Positions 46,671-57,087 of a DNA stretch of 64,000 nucleotides are shown in pieces. A program made the translations under genes and the position numbers. The notes under the pieces are model-generated. The model searched no databases. It was not told where the DNA came from and saw only the letters and a program-made list of their open reading frames with translations. The first letter of the stretch is position 1, and every line of letters starts with the position of its first letter. Origin of the DNA: Thalassia testudinum (taxonomy: Eukaryota > Streptophyta > Magnoliopsida > Alismatales > Hydrocharitaceae); the NCBI GenBank assembly GCA_037157565.1, contig JAZHRO010000036.1, positions 133,308,001 to 133,372,000 on the forward strand. Direction: 5' to 3'.

Positions 46671-47559
46671 CTTGACTCGATACACTTGAGCACAAGATGG
46701 CAGAGGTGGCAGGAGCTGTACGCAATGATTGGATATAACTCAAAGCCGCTAATAGTAGTGGATGACCAAACCCATCTAAGTACATAAAACATACTCATCT
46801 CCTTGAACCATGCTCTTTAGACTTTTTACACCACAATTTCCGTATCAGCCCATATTGGAACTCATACTTTGGCCAATTGACATGCCATCCAGAATGCTAG
46901 ACCTTCCTCTCCTAATCATCTGGAAGGCAAGAAACAAGTCAATTTTAGGAAACATCATAAATTTCACTGGTTATGGACCAATCTCAAACAAAACTTCAGA
47001 CATCAACTTCAAATAATTGCTACCCAATTTTAGGACCTTTCAGTCAAATTCACTCATATCTGATATAGTCTGGTGAGGGATCTTTTTCTTTCCTTGGGGT
47101 TACTGATGTGGCAGGGAACAGGACCAATGGATGCATGGAGGTCTTTTCGCAATCGATGGCATGTGGATCCTAATATCCGGAGCAAGTTGGTTATGGTATT
47201 GTGGGCCTTGTGCCTTCAGCAAAATTGACCCATTTTTAAGAGAGAAAGGGTGTGGTTAGAAAATGTGGTGAGAGAGTCAAATTTTTTCTCTGATTTTTGA
47301 ACACAATACCTGTAAGTGTATTCTTACTTTAATTTTCAGTGGAATGGAGCAGATGGTTACCAACCTCCACTAGGCATCCTATGTTTCTTTCAAAAAAAAA
47401 CTTCAATTAGAAAATTAACAGAAAAATGCCCCCTTTTTGGAAAATCTGAAGACTACTCTAAATCAGTCATCGTTTTTTTTATTCAATTCTCCAAAATTAG
47501 TACTTCAACAACAAAATGACCACGCAAGATGATGTCAACTACAAGGCAAAATGAACCAC
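46671..47559. other. gene-free stretch with possible retroposon tail
   Basis: Plus-strand scraps such as LLIIWKARNKSIL (near 46900-46940) and an A-run at 47392-47401 are compatible with LINE 3' debris, but no domain can be established. Confidence 0.25.
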
Positions 47560-48330
47560 AATCTTGACATATGACCTAGCATTTTAAAAAACAGGTGCAT
47601 CCCTCTCCAGCCATAACAACCAAAGTACAGCAAACACCCTTGCCAGCCCTACTCCCAAAAACTACCACTCCTTGGTCTGCCTCCCACTTAAAAGTGAAGA
47701 TCAGACACCATTCATCCCAGAAGTATTAAATCAAGAAACGCCCTTCACCTCCTAAACCTCCTTTGCAAAAACATGGGTGAAGAAAAGATGCTTAATATCC
47801 TGGATTCCTCTCCTACAAAACCCACACATCGTCCACTCATGGTAACCATTTCTTGTGAAAAATCTTTGCTACAATTCTTTTCCTCCAAACAAACAAAGCA
47901 AAAATTTGAATGTTCCAGGGACATTTCACAACCCAAATAAATATGCAGTCCCAGCACAGGATGGCATCCATACACGGTGACTCCCCAAAGGAGTCAATAC
48001 ACCTCTAAACCAAAAAAGTACTTGTCTCCCAAATAAAGTGCATCTCAACCATTTCCTGAGCAAAAATAAGCCAGTATCTTCAACAAACTTGCAAGAACCT
48101 GCGAATGCTGACTGAATCAAGCTGGATAAAAAGGAATGGATGCCCACCAAGTCGAAAATCTGAAGGACCTGACCAGCAACCACATTGATGCCCCTTTGCC
48201 CGTTGCTAAAGCAAAAGGATGAAGAAATAGTGCTGCCAATGGCCCAGATGAAGTCCAATCATCCTGCCAAAAAGAACCATGTCTGTCACCTAGAACTGGC
48301 ACAAAAATGATGCTGCCCTAGAAAGCCAAT
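47560..48330 (-). pseudogene. L1-type LINE, C-terminal remnant with zinc-binding region
   Basis: Minus-strand frames read GDRHGSFWQDDWTSSGPLAA with LFLHPFALATGKG (48302-48117). A shifted frame then gives CPWNIQIFALFVWRKRIVAK near 47900. This order (LGDGxxxxFWxDxW, then WxxxxPxKxxxFxWxxxxxRxxT) is that of the zf-RVT region at the C-terminus of plant L1 LINE ORF2. The Cys/His box near 47820 is broken (Cys-containing MSGRCVGFVGEE frame). The reverse transcriptase core is not present upstream, as expected of a short, decayed fragment. Confidence 0.55.
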
Positions 48331-48544
48331 TGCAGATCTCCAGAAACCCAAAGCTCCCCTTAGCATTGACACTTCAACTCATCGTTCAGTTGTCAAGCAT
48401 AGCATGCAAAAAATACCTCACACCATAGGTACCTCTCAGACAAAAAATGCACATGATCCACTCTGACAAGAGTGTGCCATTCATTCATACTCCTCAGATG
48501 CTTCACCTAAAACCTCCACCCAGCCCACAAACCAAGTCCTAGGC

Positions 48545-48916
48545 TGTTGGGAATAAGAGTGCCACATGGTAGCCCTGTCAGGCCACATGGCAGTGCCACG
48601 TGGCAACCCAGCAAGCATCCAAAGGGGCATCAGCCCTGAGGATATTTTAGGTTGGCTTGAGGTTCAAGTTTTGTGATGTTTTTAGTTTGGTATGTTGATT
48701 TTTAAAAAGTTTGTTTTAAAGGATTTGATCTTTCCTAATTTTCGGAGATTTGATTTGATATGATTTGGGTTTGTTACTTAGTTTGCAATATATGTTCTCT
48801 CTATAAAAAGAGAATCTTCTTATAACTTATTTCCTTGGAGTTAATACAATAATTGTTTCCACAAATCTCTTCTACAACTCCCTCTCTCCCCCTCTCTTCT
48901 TCTCAACCGCCGACTA

Positions 48917-48959
<43 letters not shown>

Positions 48960-49046
48960 GCATGCTGTCTCCATTGGCAGCCACCTGCTGCTGCTTGTTT
49001 CCCTTACGTGGAAGAGCCTCCACGTTTTCAGATCGCAAACTCAACA
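48545..49046 (+). repeat. 5' LTR of element E
   Basis: 502 bp. It carries about 30-50 bp more in the 5' part than the 3' LTR (a repeated CCACATGGCAGTGCCACGTGG-like segment). Confidence 0.82.
48917..48958. repeat. CT microsatellite in the 5' LTR of E
   Basis: About 20 TC units. The matching tract in the 3' LTR is at about 49981-50028. Confidence 0.85.
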
Positions 49047-49058
49047 TGGTATCAGAGC
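49047..49058 (+). other. primer-binding site of element E
   Basis: TGGTATCAGAGC directly after the LTR end CTCAACA. Confidence 0.85.
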
Positions 49059-49405
49059 CTTCGATCTTAACTCTTCCCGGGGGATTCTTTACACATGTAG
49101 GAAGAAAGAGAAGAGAAAAAAAGGCCACATTATGTATGATTTTTTTCTAGAGGACCATCGACTTCACCTTCTTTTTTGGTGACCTTATACATGCCCGGAG
49201 AAACCAAGCGCCTTATGCTATCTCATGGGGTGTAGTAGCAATGGCACCGACTCAAATTGAGGGGGCACGTGGAACCCTCTAACATGCCGAGGAATGCCAA
49301 GTTCAAGTGTGTGGGTCTCGGGTGTAGAAAAAGAGGCACAGAGACTCCTCTCAACCTTCCAGAATGAAATGATGGTAGATTTAGAGATTCCTACTACTTG
49401 AGAAA

Positions 49406-49633
49406 GTGCCTGAAATGAAAGATGCAACCAGGAAGAAGTTGGAGAAGAGAACCTATCAACTTATACAAAAACACGACGACTGCTCCAATAGTCATGACTT
49501 CATAGGTTGCCAAAGAAGTAACGACTACGAAGGTGGCAAGAGGATGTACAGTCGTATCAAGAGAAGATGGTGGAGTATCTGGCCACATCATCACCAAGCC
49601 AAGTTAGCTAAGTCATCGTCCTCCCAACCTTGA
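49406..49633 (+). pseudogene. short frame in E, probably gag-tail remnant
   Basis: 75 codons containing RKKLEKRTYQLIQKHDDCSN and DYEGGKRMYSR. A similar frame on the minus strand at 54937-55134 in element D reads RKKLEKRARQLIQRQDGCSN and DYKGGKRMYIR. At the DNA level both align with the region just after the zinc knuckle of the F gag (about 18712-18840) but are translated in a different frame. It is therefore more likely leftover gag DNA than a new gene, although shared conservation leaves a small possibility of a selected peptide. Confidence 0.4.
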
Positions 49634-49645
49634 CTTGAGGGGGAG

Positions 49646-49977
49646 TATTGGGAATAAGAGTGCCACGTGGCAACCCAGTGGGCATCCAAAGGGGCTTCGG
49701 CCCTGAGGATATTTTAGGTTGACTTGAGATCCAAGTTTTGTGAAATTTTAGTTTGGTATGTTGGCTTAGAAAGCTTAGTTTAGAGGATTTGATCTTTCCT
49801 AATTTTAGGGGATATGATTTGATTTTATTTGCATTTGTTACTTGGTTTGCAAGATATGTTCTCTCTATGAAAAGAGAGTCTCCTTGTAACTTATTTCCTT
49901 AGAGTTAATACAATAATTGTTTCCACAAATCTCTTCTACAACTCCTCTCTCCCTCTCTTCTTCTCAACCATCGACTA

Positions 49978-50030
<53 letters not shown>

Positions 50031-50120
50031 GCATGCTACCTCCATTGGCAACCACCTGTTGTTGCTTATTTCCCTTGTGGGGAAGAGCCTTCACGCTTTC
50101 GAATCGCACCAAACTCAACA
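49646..50120 (+). repeat. 3' LTR of element E
   Basis: 475 bp. The first TG has mutated to TA. It ends AAACTCAACA. Confidence 0.82.
49981..50028. repeat. CT microsatellite in the 3' LTR of E
   Basis: About 24 TC units at the same LTR position as 48917-48958, with a slightly different repeat number. Confidence 0.85.
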
Positions 50121-50317
50121 AAAGCAATTGGAGGAACACTTCGTCCAACCAAACAGTAGGAGAGAATAAACAATCTTATTCCAATAAGAAATCCTACACC
50201 TCTTTATATAAAGAGAGGTATAGAGACAATTGTGGTACAAAACCATAAGAAAATAAAAAGTTACAATAAAACCCTCATAATATAAAATAAACCTAAGCGG
50301 AATCTCAACACTCTTCC

Positions 50318-53300
50318 TCAAGTTGGAGCATAGATGTCAATCATACTCAGCTTGGAACAACATACATCAAAATAGAGCGAGGAAGGGACTTGGTAAAGAT
50401 GTCCATTGTCTAGTCCTCAGAAATAATAGGAGTGGTGTACATGACTCCACACTGAATCAAATCCTAGATGTAGTGGCAATCAACCTTGCCACATTTGGTG
50501 CACTCATGAAACATCAAATTGTTGGTAACATAAGCAGCAACACAGTTGTCACACCGCATCTCCATAGGCTCCTCCACCTAGACATGTAAATCATGTAAAA
50601 CGGATCTTACCCAAATCATCTCTGCAGCAGTCTGAGCCATAGCTCAGTACTCAGACTCTACACTGGATCTGAAAACAACTCCATGCTTTTTGCTTCGCCA
50701 CGTGACTAGATTCCCAGCAACATAGGTGCAAAAACTAGTGGTTAACTTCCGATCATCCAAACAACCGACATAATCCACATCAAAGTAGCCAACCACTGAC
50801 ATGGACATGCCTCTAGAGAAAAATATGCCACAGCCAGGTGCTTTTTTTAGATATCTAAGCACCTGCATTACTGCCTCCCAATGTTGTTTGATAGGCCTAT
50901 CCATGGACTGACTTGGCTTTCCCACTGCAAGGGAAATATTTAGTCTAGTGTGGTGAGATATAACAACTTGCCCACCAGCTGCCTATAAGATCTGTTGTGC
51001 ACAGGTGTTGACTCAGCATCATACAAATGCCCTTTGGGATCCATGGGTATGTTGGCAAGCTTAGCCCCCAACATCCCAGTCTCCTGTAGGTTGTAGTATG
51101 TCAAGGGCATACTTGTGCTAAATAAAAACAATGCCCTTTTTGCTTTTTGCCACCTCAATGTCCAGAAAATATCGTAATTAACCCAAGTCCATCACAAATT
51201 TATCAACCAAAGTCTTCACCTCCACTATCCCGACCTTGTCATCACCACTGACAATGAGGTCATCAGCATACACCAAGAGTACAACAACTCCCTTGTCACT
51301 CTTTCGAACAAATAGAGAGTGATCTACAGAAGATCTCTAAAGACCTATCACCTGTACCACCTTAGATAGCTTCTAGAACCATGCACGCGGCCTCTGCTTA
51401 AGGCCATAAATAGCCTTCTGAAGTCTACACACACACTCCCCCCAAGTCTCAAAGCAGGGAGGTTGTTACATGTAGACCTCCTCCTGAAGAACGTCATACA
51501 GAAAGACATTCTTCACATCAAGTTGAAAAAGAGGCTAGTCGAAGTGGGCAGCAACAAAAATCAAAATTTGCATCGTCAGTAAGCATGCCACTGGAGAGAA
51601 GGTGTTAAAGAAATACACCACATAAGTCTGGATAAACCCCTCTACAACAAGGCAAGCCTTATACCACGAAATAGATTCATCAATATTGTGCTTCAGGGCC
51701 AGAGGCAACCAACAACACGAGCACCAAGTGGCAAGGTGGTAAGGTCCCACATCCCCCTAAAGTGAAGGGCTGCCATCTCATCCTCCATGGCCTATCGCCA
51801 TTTTGGATCAAGCATGGCGTACTGATACATAAAGGAACTATGGAAGCAAACAGAGCAAACATGAAGAGGCCAAACGACCTCCCCAGGTTAGCACTAGGGG
51901 TAGCTCTAGCAACCTGATAATAGGCACAAGTACGTAGAGCCCTATGAATAGCAATCGGAAGATCTACATCATTTATCTCGGTCTCCGAAGGAAAACTAGG
52001 AGCATCCTCCCCAACAAGGACAACACCAAAGGGACCTGCAAGGAATCACTAGAAGTAGAGGCATCAATGACATCAACATGTACCTGAGTTGGGGAGGATG
52101 ATGACGTGGGAGAGGGGGGAACTACCTATAAGTAACTAGCTATTTGTAGATCACAGGAGGCTCACTATACCATACCCTCTAACTATCTAAATCTATCCCA
52201 ATAGAATTGTGACCAGTAGGACTCTACTCTAAAGGTACAAGAGGTATAGGCATGGGTGCAAGTACGAAACTGTTGTATGAAAGGTAACATCCACACTAAC
52301 ATAATGCTTCCTACCCAATGAATCATAGCACCGATATCTTTTTTGGGTAGTACTGTAACCCAAAAGACACTTAACAGCCCGAGGTGCCAGCTTATCCGGT
52401 TCCAATCCAATAAGATGAACAAAGACTGCACAGCCAAACATACATGGTGGCATATGAAATAACTCCTCAAGATGGAGAAGCTGCCATAGAATTTGCTCAT
52501 GGATGGCAAAGTTCAGCATCTGGTTAATCAAATACCAGTAAATACAGCACCACCCCAGTACAACAATGGCACATTATAATGAATCAATAATGTTCTAACC
52601 ACATCTAAAATATGACGATGCTTTTTCTCAACCACCTCATTCTGCTATGGCGTATAAGGGCAAGAGGTTTGGTGAATTATCCCATACGACCTATAAAATG
52701 CATCCAACTTGGCAGTATAAAATTCAAGGGCATTCTCTAGGCGCACAATCTTAACCATCGAGGAAAACTGAGTTTTTATTTGCATCACAAAAGTTTCAAT
52801 CATAACACCAACATTAGATTTATTTTTCAACAAAAATAACCATGACATTCTGGAAAAATCAACCATTATAATCAAATAGTATTGGTGGCAGAGTCAATCA
52901 GGAAAACGACTGGGGCCCCAAACATCCATACAAACTAAATCAAAACATGCAACAGAACTTAAACTAGAACTAGCAGAATAACTAGAACAGTAATGCTTCC
53001 CAAGCTGACAAGCATTATAGACTATCTTAGTGACCAGAGAGATGTGGTATGACACATCTGAGCTTGTCCAAAGGAAGATGCCTGAGTCGACGATGCCATT
53101 ATAGAGTTGTACCATCACTAAAGGCAACCTCACCCAAGCATGTAGCAACAAACAATGTCTAAACTAAGCGATAAACACCCCCTCCTCATGTCCACCACCA
53201 ATCGTCCTCCCCATGAACTTGTCCTGAAATATGCATCCAATATCATCAAAAATGGCACGATAATTTAGATCATTCGTTATTCTGCTAACTGACAACAAAC

Positions 53301-53574
53301 TAATAGGAAAATTAAAAACAAATAAAACATCAGGTAATCTCAAAGTGGAGGTAACTATCACCTCCCCCAATCCATCAATTCTGGACAGTCAACCATCAGT
53401 CAACCTGCCCTATCCAACCAAGTTCCACAGACTGAATCATCCGAAAGCAAGTATGATCACCACTCAAATTCCTAGAGGCACCTAAATTCACTAGCCACAT
53501 GATACCATCACCAGACCTGCTATATGTACTCAAGGTAAAATCTAGACCTGAGGAGGAAGCGAAGACAGCAATAT
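50318..53574 (-). pseudogene. pol: copia H pol (protease, integrase, reverse transcriptase, RNase H)
   Basis: Minus-strand order from the right: protease near 53480-53400 (MWLVNLGASRNLSGD, DSGA changed to NLGA) and 53370-53164 (TLRLPDVLFVFNFPISLLSV, RTIGGGHEEGV). Next, the pre-integrase region (CQLGKHYCSS, FDLVCMDVWGPSRFP, 53151-52894). Then integrase with VRLENALEFYTAK at the second Asp position (Asp replaced) and, near 52650-52600, a broken NEVVEKKHRH block in place of NGVAERKH. Reverse transcriptase runs about 51870-50940 with frame breaks. RNase H at 50925-50644 has VVGYFDVDYVGCLDDRKLTT and WRSKKHGVVFRSSVESEY. Dead copy with mutations in catalytic motifs. Confidence 0.82.
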
Positions 53575-53579
53575 CTAAT

Positions 53580-53831
53580 AGTTGAAATCTAAAATAATGC
53601 GAAAGCAATAATATCAAAGAAATAAACCAATCAAGAACACTTGGATTTACATGGAAACCCCACTCACGAAGAGTAGGGAGAAAACCAAAAGAGAAGTATC
53701 CTATAGGCATGTATTTCTGTTATTTCTTCTCAAAAGAATAAGTGGGGAGTACATGCTTATTTATAAGCCACTACACAAACCAACAAACATCTCAAGATGT
53801 GACACTAAACACCAATCCATATTTGCCAACA
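53580..53831 (-). repeat. 3' LTR of LARD D
   Basis: 252 bp, followed by the reversed polypurine tract CTCCCCCTCAAGC. Confidence 0.85.
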
Positions 53832-54494
53832 CTCCCCCTCAAGCTGGAGCATGGAATGCTCAGCTTGTACAAAAAATGAAACCCACTCTACACAACAAAA
53901 CACAACTCTCTGGACTAGTTCTTGCTCATAGGCGAGTGTGCTAATGATGACACATCAGCAATATCTGGAGCTGCTGGACGAACTATAGCTGGCTCTGACA
54001 AGAGGCCTATCCTCTAGAGACCTAGTGCCAGTGGCTCCCTATTCAGTATCTCTAAAATGGGTCATTCTCTGAAGACCTAGAAGTTGGATCTCTCACATAG
54101 AAACCAGCTAGGCCCTTCATCTAAGGACCTCAAAATTGGATCTCCCTCCTGAAGATCTCGAAACTCTGGTCCTCCCAAAGTTGGGTTTTCTCATATGATA
54201 ATCAACTGCTCCAAAAGTTCGTAGCGATATCTGATGTCACACATTGTGCCTTAAGACTGCAACAAAAGGACTCCCAAACTATAACAGGCCCAACTCTCCC
54301 CATTTCTACCATACTCAAATGGAAGAAGAAAATAACGAGAAGAAATATAACAAATAATGATCATAATGATAATACTATAGAAGAGCTCCACCTCTTCTCT
54401 TCAATTCAAGCTCTCTTTTTTTTCTTTTTTTTTGCAAAATATCTTCTCTTTTTTTCATTTTTTTTCAAAATTTTTCCTCTTCTTTTTATGAAAT

Positions 54495-54560
54495 ATTACT
54501 TCTCCGTGGCTTTATTGGTGGAAGGCATTAGTTATGATCCTTCGAGAAGTCACGAGTTCG
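54495..54560 (+). other. tRNA-like (SINE-type) segment inside LARD D
   Basis: CTTTATTGGTGGAAGG followed about 30 bp later by CACGAGTTCGAGACAT resembles RNA polymerase III A and B boxes (B-box consensus GGTTCGANTCC). It lies at the junction between LARD-type and E-type sequence. No SINE tail or duplication was recognised. Confidence 0.3.
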
Positions 54561-54574
54561 AGACATAAAAAGAA

Positions 54575-54888
54575 AGAGAGAGTTGATGTATTAGAAGAAT
54601 TGTTTCATTAACTCGAAGATAAAAGGATTACAAAAACTCTCTTTTATAGAAAGAAAACACATCACAATCCTTTAAAACAAGAAACAAAACAAATCCTAAT
54701 CTAATCAAATCTTCTAAAAATAGGAAAGACCAAATCCTCTAAAATAGACTTTTTAAAACCAAATCTACCAAACTAAGGACCACCAAACTTGAACCACAAG
54801 ACAAACCAAAAATCCCAGAGTCGGTGCCCCTTTAGGTGCCCACTAGACTGTCGCGTGGCACTGCCACGTGACACTTTTATTCCCAACA
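54575..54888 (-). repeat. embedded E-family LTR fragment (U3-R) in LARD D
   Basis: On the minus strand it begins TGTTGGGAATAAAAGTGTCA and follows E-family LTR landmarks (TATAAAAGAGAG TATA region, GAGTTAAT...CAATTCTTC) before homology stops in U5. Confidence 0.75.
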
Positions 54889-54936
54889 CTCTCCCTCAAG
54901 TCAAGGCCGAGAGGACAATGACTTGCCTAACTTGGC

Positions 54937-55134
54937 TCAATGATGATGCGGCCAAATACCACATCTTCTCCTGATGTACATCCTCTTGCCACCTTTATAG
55001 TCGTTGGCTTTTTGGCAACCTATGAAGTTGTGGCTATTGGAGCAGCCGTCTTGTCTTTGTATAAGTTGACGGGCTCTCTTCTCCAACTTCTTCCTAGCTG
55101 AATCTTTTGTCTCAGGCATTTTCTTAAGTAGCAT
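54937..55134 (-). pseudogene. short frame in E-derived part of D, probable gag-tail remnant
   Basis: 65 codons, similar to the frame at 49406-49633 in element E (shared KKLEKR, QLIQ, CSNSH, FIGCQ, GGKRMY). No start context is conserved and no known domain is present. Confidence 0.4.
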
Positions 55135-55459
55135 GAATTCCTAAATCTAGCATCGCTTCATTCTAAAAGGTTGAGAGGAGTCTCTGTGCCTCTTTTTCTA
55201 CACTCGAGAACCACACACTTGAACTTGATGTTCCTTGACGTGCTAGAGGGTTCCACGCGCACCCTAATCCGAGTCGATGTCATTGCTCCTATACCCTGTG
55301 AGCCAATGTAAGGCACTCGGTTTCTTCAACCGTGTATAAGGTCACCAAAAGAAGGTAAAGTCAATGGCCCTTCAGGAAAAATCATGCACGTGGCCTTTTC
55401 TTTTCTTCTCCTTCTTCCCACGCATGTAGAGAACCCTCTGGGAAGAGCCTAGATCAAAG

Positions 55460-55471
55460 GTTATGATACCA
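55460..55471 (-). other. primer-binding site of LARD D
   Basis: TGGTATCATAAC on the minus strand, next to the 5' LTR. Confidence 0.7.
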
Positions 55472-55724
55472 CGTTGAAATCCAAAATAATGTGAAGGCAA
55501 TAATATCAAAGCAATAAAACAATCAAGAAAACTTGAGTTTACGTGGAAACCCCACTCACAAAGAGCGGGGAGAAAATCACAGGAGAAGCGCCCTATGGTC
55601 ATGTATCTCCATTATTTATTCTCAAAAGAAAAAGTAGGGCGTACACACCTATTTATAGGCCACCACACACCAACAAACCACATCTCAAAATGTGGCACTA
55701 AACACAAACCTATATTTTCCAATA
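55472..55724 (-). repeat. 5' LTR of LARD D
   Basis: 253 bp. The TG start has decayed (minus strand begins TATTGG). It pairs with 53580-53831. Confidence 0.85.
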
Positions 55725-55729
55725 CTAAT

Positions 55730-56695
55730 GAAGAAGTAGCAGACTCCTATGGAAGCTAGGAAAGACATTGCACAACCGCATCATACTCGACTTGAGAAAC
55801 AATGTCCAAATGCTTGTCTGAAAGGGTGGTGGCTTGATTAACCACGAGAGGTCTACCATGCTTAAACCAACAGGTAGCCTCCACATGACCAACCTTGCCA
55901 CAGAATGTGCACGTGATCCGGGATCTACCAAGTTGTCCTCTACCACGTCCTCTGTCATGTGTAGAAGGAGCTCCATGGCCTCTAATAGCAACTACAACAG
56001 TCATCTACCCAAGAGTATTAAGAGAGGACTTCACCACAATCCTGCTCAACTTCTTATATGCTTCCTCCAGAGATGGAAGCTCAGAAAAAGACAACCTATT
56101 AACAGGCCACCTCATACTCCAGACTAAGACCATCTAGAAACTGAAGGACTACATGTTCCCTGCAATACTCTCTCTAACACATACACACAGGTTTATATGA
56201 ATTATACTTCTCAAGGAGTCCCTTAAGAGTGGTACAGTACTGGGATAAGGACTGCCCCTCCTGCTTCAGACTGCCAATATCATGGTGAATCTAGAAAACC
56301 TTGCTAGAATTCTTCTCATTGGAATATGCGTCATGTAGAGAATCCCACATCTCTTTTGTCATTTTGTAAGACATGATCCCATCTCCAATCCTAGATTCGA
56401 CAGTATTCATAATCCATGATCGTACCATCGCATTGTCCTTCTAGGTAGCGTATTTCCCAATCTTTGCAGAAGGCTCTGGCTCTAGCAATAAGTGTTCCTT
56501 ATCATGACCCCCCACAATCATAAGGAACATTTGAGACCACCATGTGTAGTTGGTCTCATCTAGCTTGGAGATCGTCACAAAAAATAGGTTTTTGTAGGTC
56601 CCTACCTCAGTAAAGGTATTCAATGTCACCTCTGAACCTTCTGATGATGCCAATGTGCCTTGACAAGGAGGAAAAGCTTCAAAATTAGATCTCAA
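55730..56695 (-). pseudogene. gag: copia H gag
   Basis: ATG at 56695 gives MRSNFEAFPPCQGTLASSEG, then GTYKNLFFVTISKLDETNYT, WWSQMFLMIVGGHDKEHLL and a stop near residue 85. It continues with NAMVRSWIMNTVESRIGDGI, WDSLHDAYSNEKNSSKVF and a frameshifted spacer. The nucleocapsid zinc knuckle CTFCGKVGHVEATC at 55870-55911 is intact (C-x2-C-x4-H-x4-C) behind a GRGRG basic stretch. The 3' end of the frame is cut by LARD D before the protease. It would have formed the particle core and bound genomic RNA. It is now split and interrupted. Confidence 0.85.
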
Positions 56696-56861
56696 AACCC
56701 ATATTTCAAATCATAGAAAGGGATACGATATTTAGATCATGAAATTCAACCAAACATAGCCCAGAAATCAGATCAAGACCACATCAAAGGGTGTAGGAAG
56801 GCACCCCAGCGCAGTCGCCTAGAGGTCTAGGACCCCCCTTACCACCCCAATGCAGATGAAA

Positions 56862-57078
56862 TGTTTGGGTTTACGTGAAAACCCCTCTTACGAGGAGAAG
56901 GGAGAAAATCACATGAGAAGCATCCCTATGGGCATGATCCTTCAATAATTCTTCCCAAAGATAAATGTAGGGTACAAGGGTCCTTTTTATAAGCCACCAC
57001 ACAACTCTTTTTTCCACTCTACTATGTGGGACTAAAACACTTGTAATTAGATCTTACACATTATCCAATTACCCAACA
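56862..57078 (-). repeat. short LARD-like solo LTR in copia H leader
   Basis: 217 bp, TGTTTGGGTTTACGTGAAAA...ACCCAACA on the plus strand. It shares GGTTTACGTG, GAGAAAATCACATGAGAAGC and TTATAAGCCACCACACA landmarks with LARD LTRs in reverse, but lacks the first 55-60 bp of that family. AAATGTTT occurs at both edges, but a clean 5-bp duplication cannot be fixed. Confidence 0.6.
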
Positions 57079-57087
57079 AAAATGTTT

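Larger units (their letters stand above)
48545..50120 (+). mobile_element. small non-autonomous LTR element E
   Basis: 5' LTR 48545-49046 (TGTTGGGAATAAGAG...AAACTCAACA), primer-binding site TGGTATCAGAGC (49047-49058), a roughly 590-bp interior, polypurine tract TTGAGGGGGAG (about 49635-49645) and 3' LTR 49646-50120 (TATTGGGAATAAGAG...AAACTCAACA). The flanks (TAGGC and AAAGC) do not make a clear duplication. No pol is present. The interior is DNA-homologous to the 3' end of the gag region of element F and contains a 65-75 codon frame at 49406-49633. Both LTRs carry a CT microsatellite. The TATA region is near 48801. Confidence 0.85.
53580..55724 (-). mobile_element. chimeric LARD copy D (minus strand), inserted in copia H
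   Basis: Left (3') LTR 53580-53831 and right (5') LTR 55472-55724 belong to the LARD family of copies A and B. The primer-binding site is TGGTATCATAAC (minus strand, 55460-55471). It is flanked by a perfect CTAAT duplication (53575-53579 and 55725-55729). The 3' interior (53832 to about 54500) is ordinary LARD. From the primer-binding site inward (55459 to about 54570), however, it matches element E in the same orientation: E-type leader, E-type polypurine tract (54889-54900) and an E-type U3/R (54888 to about 54575) truncated in U5. The chimera carries one intact target duplication, so it inserted as one unit. Confidence 0.82.
50154..56695 (-). mobile_element. degenerate Ty1/copia element H (minus strand), split by LARD D
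   Basis: 3' LTR at about 50154-50310, with the reversed polypurine tract CTCTTCCTCAAG after it, then RNase H, reverse transcriptase, integrase, protease, LARD D (53580-55724) and gag up to ATG 56695. The leader follows and is cut by an LTR-like repeat at 56862-57078. No 5' LTR or primer-binding site was found beyond it. Leaving out D, domains are in standard copia order over about 4.4 kb. The left LTR shares the palindromic CCTCTTTATATAAAGAGAGG core with G, M and I. Confidence 0.82.

Noticed and set aside
48545..50120. Clear 5-bp target duplication for element E
   Set aside because: Flanking TAGGC and AAAGC do not match well enough, so the duplication was lost or the neighbour is rearranged.
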